From Oligoflexia bacterium (lineage in GTDB: Bacteria > Bdellovibrionota > Bacteriovoracia > Bacteriovoracales > Bacteriovoracaceae): a stretch of 64,000 bases of DNA. The DNA lies in NCBI GenBank assembly GCA_015232355.1, contig JADFZW010000001.1:124001-188000 (forward strand), in the 5' to 3' direction. Numbering within the stretch: position 1 is the stretch's first letter; each line of letters opens with the position of its first letter. The translations under genes and the position numbers were made by a program. This document shows positions 8,440 through 17,048 of this stretch, in pieces. The notes under the pieces are model-generated. The model was not told the origin of the DNA. It did not search any database and saw only the letters and a list, made by a program, of their open reading frames with translations.

Positions 8440-9415
8440 CAAGTGATTTAAAATATTCTGCCGTTTTAATCATTCCTTCTTCAAAATCAACTTGCGGGCG
8501 ATAATCACTTATTGATTGCAACTTGGCCAAGCAAGGTCTTCTTCTGACTGGATCATCTTTGGGAAGTTCTTTGAAAACAATTTTCGATTTGCTATTTAAA
8601 ATTTTAATTATCAGCTCTGCTGTCTCTAAAATAGTCTTCTCATCTGGATTTCCAATATTGAAAGGTCCTGGCCCATATGAAAACATAACATTATGAATAG
8701 CTGTCACTAAATCAGTAACATAACAAAATGAACGCGTCTGTTGGCCATCACCATATACCGTAAGATCTTCACCTCTCAATGCTTGATTAATAAAATTAGG
8801 AACCACTCGACCATCATTTGCACGCATTCTTGGCCCATAGGTATTAAATATTCTCACAATCCTGGTATCAACTGCATATTTCGTTCGAAAACTGCTAGTC
8901 ATCGCTTCCGCAAAACGTTTCGATTCATCATAACAAGAGCGTGGACCATTTATCTGCACATGTCCGACATAATCTTCAACTTGCGGATGAATCTGCGGAT
9001 CTCCATATACTTCAGATGTTGATGCCTCTAAAAAGCGTGCTCCCTTCTCTCTCGCCAACTCTAGTAAGCGCAAAGTACCTTCCGAATTTACTCTCATAAT
9101 TTCAATTGGTATTTTGGCAAAATCAATAGGCGATGCTGGAGATGCTAAACTAAAAATATAATCTATCTTTTCATTCTTTAAATCAGCGAGTGGCAATTCA
9201 TGTATAATATCCATCTCATAAAACTTAAAATTACGATACTCTTTAAGCAAGTACTCTGCATTTGATCTGCTACCAGTAATAAAATTATCTACTCCAATAA
9301 CCTTTGCACCTAACTTCAAATAAAACTCAGACAGATGTCCAGGAACAAAACCTGCGGCCCCGGCCACAAAGATGGTTTTTCCATTAAGATCTTTTGGTAA
9401 CACAACTTTTTTCAT
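8435..9415 (-). CDS. UDP-glucuronate decarboxylase-like SDR epimerase
   Basis: This 326-residue extended short-chain dehydrogenase/reductase has an N-terminal nucleotide-binding motif (VAGAAGFVPGHL), a catalytic YxxxK within GPRSCYDESKR, and the run RIFNTYGPRM followed by DGRVVPNFI. This set is characteristic of UDP-glucuronic acid decarboxylase (UDP-xylose synthase, Uxs). Such enzymes convert UDP-GlcA to UDP-xylose or the 4-keto intermediate used for envelope sugars. The length fits the family (about 310-330). A Pro replaces the usual third residue after GF in the glycine motif. A related dTDP/UDP-sugar epimerase is the alternative. The downstream membrane glycosyltransferase may use a product of this pathway. 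Confidence 0.75.
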   Translation of the reverse strand: MKKVVLPKDLNGKTIFVAGAAGFVPGHLSEFYLKLGAKVIGVDNFITGSRSNAEYLLKEYRNFKFYEMDIIHELPLADLKNEKIDYIFSLASPASPIDFAKIPIEIMRVNSEGTLRLLELAREKGARFLEASTSEVYGDPQIHPQVEDYVGHVQINGPRSCYDESKRFAEAMTSSFRTKYAVDTRIVRIFNTYGPRMRANDGRVVPNFINQALRGEDLTVYGDGQQTRSFCYVTDLVTAIHNVMFSYGPGPFNIGNPDEKTILETAELIIKILNSKSKIVFKELPKDDPVRRRPCLAKLQSISDYRPQVDFEEGMIKTAEYFKSLA

Positions 9416-9446
9416 TTTCTATTCTCACATATTTCACATTTATAAT

Positions 9447-10904
9447 TTATAATTTATTTAAACAAAAATCACTCATCACTTTATATGCACGTTCTGCAAT
9501 CAATTTTCTCTTTACATTTTTAGCAATCTTGCCAGATATCTCCAGAGGAGGAAAGAGTCCCATGTTAATATTTGATGGTGAAGGTGTGCTTCCCTCTGGA
9601 ATGGTCATCAAATAATTTATCAAAGAACCCATTGCACTCTCTAGTGGCCAATTTTTATTACCATGAAGACCATGAAGATCATGAAGTATCTGATATCCAA
9701 CATAGATACCTGAAGCAGCGCTCTCCGTATAACCCTCAACACCTGTTATTTGCCCAGCAAAAAAAAGTTTCGAAAATTTTTTTGAACTTAAATCTGAATT
9801 TAAAACCTTCTTGGCAAATAGAAAAGAGTTTCTATGAATTGAACCAAATTTTAAAAATTTTGCGTTTTCAAAACCTGGAATCATTTTAAAAATACGCTCC
9901 TGCTCTCTATATGTAAGTCGTGTTTGAAATCCAACCAAGTTATAAGCATCACCCAATAGATTTTCACGCCTCAATTGTACAACTGCATAGGGACGTTTTC
10001 CATCTGCACGTTTTCCATCTGCATACTCTAAACCCACAGGTTTCATACAAGAAAAGCGTAAAGTATCAACCCCCCTCTGGGCCATAACATCCACCGGAAG
10101 ACAACTCTCAAAAAATTTTAACTCTTCAAAATCTCTCGACGACACCTTTTCCCCATCTCTTAATGCTTCCACAAATTTTATATAATGATCTTTGCTATCA
10201 AAAGGTGCATTCAGATAACCAATTTCACTCTGAGATTTATCTTGATTCTGATCATTATGATCTTTCTGATCCTTATATCGATCCTTCCAATAAAGTTTAC
10301 TATAATCAAGAGATTCACCATCTACTACAGGAGCAATGGCATCATAAAAATAAAAATCACCCTCAAAATTATTTCTAATCCAAATATCCAGAGGAGAAGA
10401 AGTCAAAGGCCCTGTTGCAATTACCACATAATCACATGAAAGTTCCTTCATCTTCAGCATCGGGTCTGCAAGTTGCTCTTTTATCAACGTTATATTCTTA
10501 TTTGATAAAATTGCATTAGTTATATATTGAGAGAATAGCTCTCGATCAACGGCCAGCGCATCGCCGGCCGGCACTCTAGTTTGATAGGCAGCCTCGATGA
10601 TTAGTGAATTAAATAGACTCATTTCCCTCTTTAAAACACCATGAGGAGATTCGTTATCAACTGATTTTAAAGAGTTACTACATACTAATTCTGCAAGTAA
10701 ATTTTGAAATTTCTGAGCAGGATTGAGAGATAAAAATTTTCCTTCTACTAAAAAGACCTTTATGCCCCTGTTGGCCAAATACCAACTGCACTCAACTCCA
10801 GCAAGTCCTGCTCCAACAACTAGGACATGTCTTAAGACAGATCCATTTTGATTTGTATTTTTGTTTATATAATTATTAAGATGACTATTCTCTGTTTGAC
10901 TCAT
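9447..10904 (-). CDS. trmFO: Methylenetetrahydrofolate--tRNA-(uracil-5-)-methyltransferase TrmFO
   Basis: The 485-residue flavoprotein carries an N-terminal FAD-binding glycine motif (VVGAGLAGVE), the TrmFO signature AELVCSNSLKS with the first catalytic cysteine, and SCMKPVGLE with the second. The RRENLLGDAYNLVGFQT and FFAGQITGVEGYTESAASG blocks complete the match. TrmFO makes m5U54 in the tRNA T-loop using methylene-THF and FADH2. The protein is longer than usual (about 435-450): it has a Gln/Asn/Asp-rich insert (about residues 208-225) and a perfect 15-bp duplication giving ADGKRADGKR before PYAVVQLRREN. The N-terminal 27 residues before the FAD motif are also extra. No clear ribosome site is visible. 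Confidence 0.92.
   Translation of the reverse strand: MSQTENSHLNNYINKNTNQNGSVLRHVLVVGAGLAGVECSWYLANRGIKVFLVEGKFLSLNPAQKFQNLLAELVCSNSLKSVDNESPHGVLKREMSLFNSLIIEAAYQTRVPAGDALAVDRELFSQYITNAILSNKNITLIKEQLADPMLKMKELSCDYVVIATGPLTSSPLDIWIRNNFEGDFYFYDAIAPVVDGESLDYSKLYWKDRYKDQKDHNDQNQDKSQSEIGYLNAPFDSKDHYIKFVEALRDGEKVSSRDFEELKFFESCLPVDVMAQRGVDTLRFSCMKPVGLEYADGKRADGKRPYAVVQLRRENLLGDAYNLVGFQTRLTYREQERIFKMIPGFENAKFLKFGSIHRNSFLFAKKVLNSDLSSKKFSKLFFAGQITGVEGYTESAASGIYVGYQILHDLHGLHGNKNWPLESAMGSLINYLMTIPEGSTPSPSNINMGLFPPLEISGKIAKNVKRKLIAERAYKVMSDFCLNKL
9994..10023 (-). repeat. Perfect 15-bp duplication inside trmFO
   Basis: The 15-bp unit CGTTTTCCATCTGCA (plus strand) is present twice, exactly adjacent. It adds five residues (an extra ADGKR) directly before the conserved PYAVVQLRREN block. 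The frame is preserved. Perfect identity of the copies suggests a recent duplication. Confidence 0.92.
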
Positions 10905-10954
10905 AAAAAGGTATTTTATAATAATAAATAATAAATTAAGGAGATAAATATAAT

Positions 10955-12841
10955 ATGGATATCCAACTCAACATTCACCAAACTCATCACAGCGTTGCTG
11001 ATTTTCCAAAGATTAAAAACTACCTAATCGATCACTTTAAGTCAATCAAGCAAGATGATCAAAAATTACAACTACATCTCTTTCCTGAGTTATTTTTAAC
11101 TGGATATCCACTTCAAGATCTTTGCCTTAATCGCTCATTTATACTCGCCTATCAAAAACTGATCGCAGATATCAATTATTGGAGTGAACATGAAAATAAC
11201 TGCAATAAAACCTCTACTCTTTTGTTAATGGGCGGACTTGATTACACCTTTGATAACAACAAAGACAATGACAATGACAACTGGCCACTTGAAATTAAAA
11301 ACGTGATTTATAAGCTTGTCCCAGGTGAAAAATTAACTCCTATTTATAGTAAAATTTTACTTCCAAACTATGATATCTTCGATGAAAAAAAGTATTTTAC
11401 CCCTGGAGAAACTCCACAAATTTTACAGTGGAATAATAAACATCTAGCACTTATGATCTGTGAGGATATGTGGCCAAGCTCCGCTCACAAAGTTAATCCT
11501 CTAGATGAAATAGATAAATACATTCATGAAAAGAAAATTAATCTTGATCTAATAATTAATTTAAGTGCAGGTCCATATCACATTAACAAAAATTGGATTC
11601 GTATAAATCAAGGACAATATATTTCCAAACGTTTTAAAGCACCATTTGCTTATGTGAATAGAGTTGGAGGAGAGGATGAGATTTTATTTGATGGGCAAAG
11701 TTTTATAGTTAATGAAGATAATTTCATTATTAAGGCAAATGCCTTCAAAGCACAACTTCTCTCTATTAATCTTACGGATACTTCTTCATTAAACACTCAA
11801 GGAACTCAATACGCTCAAAACACTCATCACAACTCAAAAGTTAAAATCAAAGATAATATTTGGGCACAACTCTACTCTCCAGAAATTGTTATCCCAACAG
11901 CACCTGCCAACACTGATCTCAACAAGAAACTTCCCATTCTCCCAGAGTGGAGTAATGGCGAATGTCAGGAGGCAATTGATGCTTTAATATTTGGTCTTAA
12001 TGAGTATGCTCAAAAATCAAACTTTAATAATTTTTTAATTGCACTCTCGGGAGGAATGGACTCTTGTTTGACTTTGGCACTTGCTCATTTTTGCTCTAAA
12101 GCTAAAGGTCGCTCGAACACTACATCGAACACTATAAAAGTCGAAGCTATCTTTATGCCCTCAAAATATTCATCGACTCTAAGTTACCAACTCTCTAAAG
12201 ATCTTTGTAACAACTTAAATATTCCTCTTCATTATTTACCAATAAAGTTTTTACACTCATCTTGTCAGAAGGCAATCGAAGAGACATTCAAATTACCATT
12301 TGTTGGTTTGGCCGACGAAAATATTCAAAGTAGATTGCGCGGGATGCTCCTCTATGCACGCTCAAATCAAACTAATGCATTGGTAATAAATACCTCTAAT
12401 AAATCTGAATTAGCAGTAGGTTATTCTACTATGTATGGTGATAGTGTCGGTGGCATAAGCTTACTTGGAGATTTGTACAAAACTGAAGTCTATCAACTGG
12501 CCAACTATATCAATCACGCCTATAATAATTTAATACCACAAGAGGTTATTAGTAGAGCTCCCTCTGCTGAGTTGAGAGAAAACCAAACTGATATGATGAG
12601 CTTACCTCCCTATGAACGTTTAGATGTTATCTTGGAGGGAATTTTGAGTTACCATATGTCGGCATCAGAATTAATTAATTTAGGATTCTCAAAAGAAGAA
12701 GTACTAAAAACTTTTAAACTCTACTATAATTCTGAATATAAACGTAAACAATTTGGACCTATAATTAAAATTAAATCAAAGAGTTTCGGGTTTGGTTATA
12801 GAGTTCCAATTAATAAGGACAACAACTTTTACTCTATATAA
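10955..12841 (+). CDS. nadE: Glutamine-dependent NAD+ synthetase
   Basis: The 628-residue protein joins an N-terminal nitrilase-type glutaminase domain to a C-terminal ammonia-dependent NAD synthetase. In the first, FPELFLTGYP holds the catalytic Glu, YSKILLPNYD the Lys and LMICEDMW the Cys (Cys169). In the second, the P-loop-like ATP pyrophosphatase motif SGGMDS starts at residue 365 and TSNKSELAVGYSTMYGD follows. It converts deamido-NAD to NAD using Gln and ATP. The length is somewhat above the usual 540-580, explained by Asn/Asp-rich (about residue 105) and Thr/Gln/His-rich (about residue 285) inserts encoded by short repeats. It starts after AAGGAGATAAATATA and diverges from trmFO across only 50 bp. 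Confidence 0.93.
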   Translation: MDIQLNIHQTHHSVADFPKIKNYLIDHFKSIKQDDQKLQLHLFPELFLTGYPLQDLCLNRSFILAYQKLIADINYWSEHENNCNKTSTLLLMGGLDYTFDNNKDNDNDNWPLEIKNVIYKLVPGEKLTPIYSKILLPNYDIFDEKKYFTPGETPQILQWNNKHLALMICEDMWPSSAHKVNPLDEIDKYIHEKKINLDLIINLSAGPYHINKNWIRINQGQYISKRFKAPFAYVNRVGGEDEILFDGQSFIVNEDNFIIKANAFKAQLLSINLTDTSSLNTQGTQYAQNTHHNSKVKIKDNIWAQLYSPEIVIPTAPANTDLNKKLPILPEWSNGECQEAIDALIFGLNEYAQKSNFNNFLIALSGGMDSCLTLALAHFCSKAKGRSNTTSNTIKVEAIFMPSKYSSTLSYQLSKDLCNNLNIPLHYLPIKFLHSSCQKAIEETFKLPFVGLADENIQSRLRGMLLYARSNQTNALVINTSNKSELAVGYSTMYGDSVGGISLLGDLYKTEVYQLANYINHAYNNLIPQEVISRAPSAELRENQTDMMSLPPYERLDVILEGILSYHMSASELINLGFSKEEVLKTFKLYYNSEYKRKQFGPIIKIKSKSFGFGYRVPINKDNNFYSI

Positions 12842-12893
12842 ATAATAAATAATAAATAATAAATAAGTATTTAAATCTAAGGGGATGAATATT

Positions 12894-13301
12894 ATGAGAA
12901 ACAAAATAAAAAAAATGGCACGATTAGTGGAATTAACAAAACTTCAGCATAAAAAAGGCGTAGCACACGTACAAAATATGTTTTTTAATAAAGATATCTA
13001 CGCTGCCTTAGATTTTTTGAAAGATAATGTTAACAACTTTATAAAGAAAAAGGAACTTAAAGAGTTACAACAATCACTATCAACTCTTTTAGCATCATCC
13101 ATTAAAGAGGCACAAAAAGAGTTAACTAAAGTAATTGAAGATAAGGTTTCTAAAGTTCAAAAAATAATTGAAAAAAAATTAAACACTAAAATTAAATCAA
13201 TAAAGATTAGTAAGAAAGCTTCAAGATCAAGTTTAAAAAAGAAGAATAGTAAAACAAGAACAAGAAGAATAACAAGAACAAGCAAACATACTAACGAATG
13301 A
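12894..13301 (+). CDS. Small coiled-coil protein with basic tail (phasin-like?)
   Basis: The ATG at 12894 has the ribosome site AAGGGG at good spacing, so it is preferred to the ATG at 12885, which touches that site. The 135-residue product is helical: residues about 5-100 look like amphipathic coiled coil, with no membrane segment or signal peptide. The last 35 residues are strongly basic (Lys/Arg/Ser/Thr-rich). The body resembles phasins, which coat polyhydroxyalkanoate granules, and the tail resembles histone H1-like or nucleic-acid-binding tails. Neither identity is secure. It sits alone between nadE and the pyrophosphorylase gene. Confidence 0.5.
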   Translation: MRNKIKKMARLVELTKLQHKKGVAHVQNMFFNKDIYAALDFLKDNVNNFIKKKELKELQQSLSTLLASSIKEAQKELTKVIEDKVSKVQKIIEKKLNTKIKSIKISKKASRSSLKKKNSKTRTRRITRTSKHTNE

Positions 13302-13330
13302 TAATGGAGTGGAGTGGATATGAAAAAAAG

Positions 13331-13375
13331 GGGGAACTCAAATTCTCTAAATTTTTAGATGCTCCTGAATTCCCC
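13331..13375 (+). other. Nested inverted repeats between two genes
   Basis: GGGGAA (13331-13336) can pair with TTCCCC (13370-13375), enclosing TCTAA/TTAGA (13346-13350 with 13355-13359). It lies 31 bp after the coiled-coil gene and 100 bp before the pyrophosphorylase gene. It could be a weak terminator or part of a 5' leader. No T-run follows, so a leader or an incidental structure is as likely. Confidence 0.3.
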
Positions 13376-13474
13376 AAGTATAGATCCATCCCCCATAATA
13401 TTTACTTATAACACTATCTTTAATAAATAAATATTTTAAAAAAAATATTTATTTACATTGAAGGGAGCTTTAAA

Positions 13475-15340
13475 ATGCAAATACTAACCTACAACCCAAG
13501 AAAAAAGGTGGATCCAAAAATGTGTTCAAAGAGTTTCCCCCTAACAATCGCTTCACTTAAACTTTTGATAGAAACATTAGATCTCGATGAACTAAACAGC
13601 TCATATTTTTTAAGTTTAATTGAAAAATATAAACAAAATAAGAAAAATAACTATCGATTGTATGATAAAAATCATACAATTCAAAAAAATCATCCGTCTT
13701 CCGATCAATTTACTCCTGTATTTCCGACTGCAGTTGCTCCAGATGAATTGCTAAATACCTTAACGGTTGCTTCCTACAACGAGATAAAAAAATCCAAAGA
13801 AATATACGAGAAAATAGCTCAAAAAATTATTCTTCTATCAAAACCCATGCAAGCAGGAACTGGTTCAACTATTGAAAGAAAAAAATACTTAAGTAAAATA
13901 CTAGGAATAAGTGAAGAGAGTGTAACATTGGGGCCAAAGGGTGCTGATCTTTATATCGATATTGAACACGAAGGAAAAAAACATAAAGCTAACTTGGCCG
14001 AGATTCAAATCATCAGATCAATAAATGAAGCACTCTCTAAAAAATGGAAAAAAATTATCTTCCATGACATTGTTGGATTTGAAACAAGTAAAGCAGTAAA
14101 AGATGTTTGGAATAAACCATCGGTCTTTGATTTAAAAAAAAGTTATCGTCAACTAATCGATTTAAATTCAGATTCTATAAGTTATTTTGGATCAACTACC
14201 CAAAATAATCTTCCAACTATTGATGAGCAAGGAAATCTTTCTCTCAACCGTACAGCTCCAGGAGGACACGCTCTATTTGGAATTGAAGCACTAAGAGCTG
14301 CGATCTTTGATAGCACACTTCTTCCAAGCTATAATAGCGGCAACGACAACAACGATTGCCACTTAATTGGAGTAGTTGGTAATGGTGAAGATTTGGGTAG
14401 CACACCAGATCCAATGATTGCCGGATATATGGTTAGTAAAAATTGGGCAATTGTAATGATCACCACCGAAAAGACTACTGTTGATCTAAAAGGAGGACAA
14501 CTTGCAATTGTCTCCAACAATCAAAATAATCAAAATAATCAAAAAGAAGAGTATGTAACTATCATCGAACAAGCACAAGCAAAAGCACAAGGAGAGGATG
14601 CGCTTCGACTCTTTGAAGAGATTGGACTTCGTGAAGGCGACAAGATGGCATACTTCAATACCAACGTAGCACTCTTTAATTACAATATCCTTGTCCCTAA
14701 AATTAAAGCATTGGTAGCAGAAATAGGCGAGAGTGAATTTATGAATATTATCACTCCCGATCTAATTCAAAATCAAAAGACTCAAATTGATCACGATAAA
14801 GTAAGTAGAAAATATATTCAACTTGAGGGAGCAATGGGGTCGGTACTCTTAAATCTGGATCGCTATTGGCGTAAACGTTACTGCGCTCCTTTAGTTAATT
14901 TTATTAATATAGAAAAAGAGGATCGTACAAAATTCTTCTCTCCTATTAAAACTGCATTTGATTTCTTTATGCTCTTTCATTCAGATCGTTTTAATTTTGA
15001 TCAAACAAGCAAACGTTTAATCAATCTACGTCCAAATGCTCTTCCGCTGGTTAATTTGAATAACAAGTTCTACGCTGAAGTTGAAAATGTTCTTAACACC
15101 TTCAACAACACTAGCATTATCGAATTGGATACACTTCATCTTGAAGGTGGCGGCATTGTCGATTTTTCTAATTGTAAATTATGTGGGTACATCAAAATTG
15201 ATAATCGCTCTTCTAATGCTATAACATTACGAGATCTACAAAATCACTATTTTACTTATGATCAAGATCTTTTGGTAATAAAAGATATGGAAATTGAAAT
15301 CGAAGAAGATGGTCGTATTAAAATATTAAAAATGAATTAA
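13475..15340 (+). CDS. Divergent UDPGP-family nucleotidyltransferase
   Basis: The 621-residue protein matches the UTP-glucose-1-phosphate/UDP-sugar pyrophosphorylase family through separate blocks: a glycine-rich nucleotide loop (KPMQAGTGSTIER), GPKGADLYI, APGGHALFGIEAL, VVGNGEDLGSTPDP (the position of the metal-binding NxDNLG motif in relatives) and EKTTVDLKGGQLAIV. It would make a UDP-sugar from UTP and a sugar-1-phosphate in the cytoplasm. The N-terminal 100 residues and C-terminal 150 residues are not recognised. An Asn-Gln repeat (14520-14545) is inserted just after the last block. AAGGGAGC precedes the ATG. Substrate specificity cannot be told. Confidence 0.6.
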   Translation: MQILTYNPRKKVDPKMCSKSFPLTIASLKLLIETLDLDELNSSYFLSLIEKYKQNKKNNYRLYDKNHTIQKNHPSSDQFTPVFPTAVAPDELLNTLTVASYNEIKKSKEIYEKIAQKIILLSKPMQAGTGSTIERKKYLSKILGISEESVTLGPKGADLYIDIEHEGKKHKANLAEIQIIRSINEALSKKWKKIIFHDIVGFETSKAVKDVWNKPSVFDLKKSYRQLIDLNSDSISYFGSTTQNNLPTIDEQGNLSLNRTAPGGHALFGIEALRAAIFDSTLLPSYNSGNDNNDCHLIGVVGNGEDLGSTPDPMIAGYMVSKNWAIVMITTEKTTVDLKGGQLAIVSNNQNNQNNQKEEYVTIIEQAQAKAQGEDALRLFEEIGLREGDKMAYFNTNVALFNYNILVPKIKALVAEIGESEFMNIITPDLIQNQKTQIDHDKVSRKYIQLEGAMGSVLLNLDRYWRKRYCAPLVNFINIEKEDRTKFFSPIKTAFDFFMLFHSDRFNFDQTSKRLINLRPNALPLVNLNNKFYAEVENVLNTFNNTSIIELDTLHLEGGGIVDFSNCKLCGYIKIDNRSSNAITLRDLQNHYFTYDQDLLVIKDMEIEIEEDGRIKILKMN

Positions 15341-15386
15341 TGATGAATTAATGATGAATTAATGATGAATTAATGATGAATTAATG
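15332..15386. repeat. 11-bp tandem repeat at a convergent gene junction
   Basis: The unit ATGAATTAATG is repeated five times in a row, followed by a partial copy. The array covers the stop codon of the pyrophosphorylase gene and the last codons of the Sec7-domain gene on the opposite strand. The unit contains stop codons in several frames, so length changes would alter at most a few C-terminal residues. It is not an obvious terminator. Confidence 0.92.
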
Positions 15387-16878
15387 ATGATTGGTAATGC
15401 TCTATAACCCTCTTTGCATCTTTGTTTATTACAGAAAAAGCAGTTAACACATCTAAAGCATCCTCACTTATAACTATTTTCCCCTCTCCTTCTGCCACTG
15501 CATCTAAATAATCTTTAATAATCTTATCTACAAAGTCATATTGTTTATTTTCGATTACTCCACCTAAGCTATTACCTCCAGTGAATTTTAATTCATTATC
15601 TCGAATATCTTTGTAAATTCCCTCTAACATCTCCTCTCTTAAATCCTTCACTCCCTCTAATTTTTTATTTACCTTCACAAACTCATCCATCTTCATCTTT
15701 TCTTTAACATAAGAATTATGTAAGTCAGTATTGAGCATCATAATCGAATAGGATAATGAATAGGCAGTGTCTGCACTAATAGCACTACTATTATTTTGAC
15801 TAGCATACTTTTTTCCAAATGCTGATAATATTCTATCAATCTTTTGGGATTCACCTGTAATATAGATTTTTTTAACCATCTCTCTTATGGCCTCAATTAT
15901 ATTCATATTGGTAAAATCAAATTGATCAATAAATTCTTTCAATAACAACTTTTGGGATTCGCTACCCAAATAATCACAGAGCGCTCTTTTGTCTAAACTT
16001 ACAGAGGAGGAATAGAGAAATTTAGCAATATTCATAGGACTATTATCAGCAATTTCTCCTTTTGAAATTAAAAATTCCACTGCCTTCGCTGGAGATTTAG
16101 TAAAATAATATTTACCAATATCTAATACATTTCTAGAATATCTCTTGTCCTCTTCTGAGAGAGAGAGCATAGTTACTTTATTTACATTTCTAACATCTTT
16201 AACATCTTCAACATCTTCAATATTAAAAAAACAACTAAAAGGAGATTTGGATTTTTTTTCAATCAAATATTGTTGAAATGTTTTAAGTTTATCGTATAAA
16301 GGATTTTTTGCATTTTTAAGTTTATACTTTCTAAACAAATACTTCATCTCTTCTGATTTATTCTGTGAAAGCATATATCTCCATGCTGATTTTTTCATTT
16401 TTCCTTTATTGTATTGATTAAGTCCCTTCTTAAATACTTTTTCTATTATCTTTAATCGTTGGTCAAACTTAAGTTTGCTTAGAGAATTGGCATCTACTAG
16501 CATGTATAGCAATGGTCTTTCGATAATCTTTTTACTACCAACAATAGATCGAGTCGTCATCTGAAACGCATTTAAAAATTTTTCATCAATATTCTTTGCA
16601 TCTAAAATGATGTTTAAAACTGAATAGTCTATTTGCGAGTTTAATATTTCGCTAAAAGTATTGACTGATATATTCTTTCCAGAATCAACATATTTTCTAA
16701 TAGCTAAAATATCTCTTTCTTTAATATTTTTTAGCAATAATTGTTGCTCCTGATCCTGATCTTTCTCTTGATTAAAATTATCAGCAAATGCAAACGTTAC
16801 ACTTACGATTAAAGTTACCATAATAGAAAAATAAAGAATCAAACGAAAAAATACCTCTGATATAATAATCATAAACAC
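15370..16878 (-). CDS. Secreted protein with a complete Sec7 (Arf guanine-exchange) domain
   Basis: The start ATG has an excellent ribosome site (AGGAGG, 6 bp spacing). The 502-residue product begins with a Sec signal peptide (hydrophobic core about 10-30, likely cleavage after AFA at 32). A helical region (about 45-215) follows, weakly reminiscent of ankyrin-like repeats, then an Asp/Val-rich linker encoded by 9-bp repeats (about 220-233). Residues about 252-432 align from end to end with Sec7 domains. Motif 1 is IYITGESQKIDRIL with the catalytic glutamate finger at Glu343. Motif 2 is MLNTDLHNSYVKEKM (381-395). The flanking blocks KAVEFLISKG, FLYSSSVSLDKRALCDYLG, DQFDFTNMNIIEAIR, ADTAYSLSYSIM and KDLREEMLEGIYKDIRDNE are also present. 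The last 70 residues are unknown. Sec7 catalyses GDP release from Arf GTPases; bacterial examples such as RalF are host-directed effectors. Here the export route beyond the periplasm is unknown. Confidence 0.87.
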   Translation of the reverse strand: MFMIIISEVFFRLILYFSIMVTLIVSVTFAFADNFNQEKDQDQEQQLLLKNIKERDILAIRKYVDSGKNISVNTFSEILNSQIDYSVLNIILDAKNIDEKFLNAFQMTTRSIVGSKKIIERPLLYMLVDANSLSKLKFDQRLKIIEKVFKKGLNQYNKGKMKKSAWRYMLSQNKSEEMKYLFRKYKLKNAKNPLYDKLKTFQQYLIEKKSKSPFSCFFNIEDVEDVKDVRNVNKVTMLSLSEEDKRYSRNVLDIGKYYFTKSPAKAVEFLISKGEIADNSPMNIAKFLYSSSVSLDKRALCDYLGSESQKLLLKEFIDQFDFTNMNIIEAIREMVKKIYITGESQKIDRILSAFGKKYASQNNSSAISADTAYSLSYSIMMLNTDLHNSYVKEKMKMDEFVKVNKKLEGVKDLREEMLEGIYKDIRDNELKFTGGNSLGGVIENKQYDFVDKIIKDYLDAVAEGEGKIVISEDALDVLTAFSVINKDAKRVIEHYQSSLIHH

Positions 16879-17010
16879 CCTCCTGGTTGTGTATGATTAT
16901 CCCTGATTGCATGCAAACAACCTAGAAATTTTTTTTCTTAAATATTCTCTGATTAGTTTTAAATATTTAAAAGCAAAACAATATCTATTGTTTAAATTAG
17001 ATGGCCACCC

Positions 17011-17038
17011 TTTGAGGCATAATCAACACATCCTCAAA
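17011..17038. other. 7-bp inverted repeat between the sCache and Sec7 genes
   Basis: TTTGAGG (17011-17017) and CCTCAAA (17032-17038) are perfectly complementary with a 14-nt loop, 10 bp downstream of the stop of the sCache gene. It may end or stabilise that transcript, but no T-run follows on the minus strand. The Sec7 gene lies 130 bp further along on the same strand. Confidence 0.4.
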
Positions 17039-17048
17039 CACAAAATGA

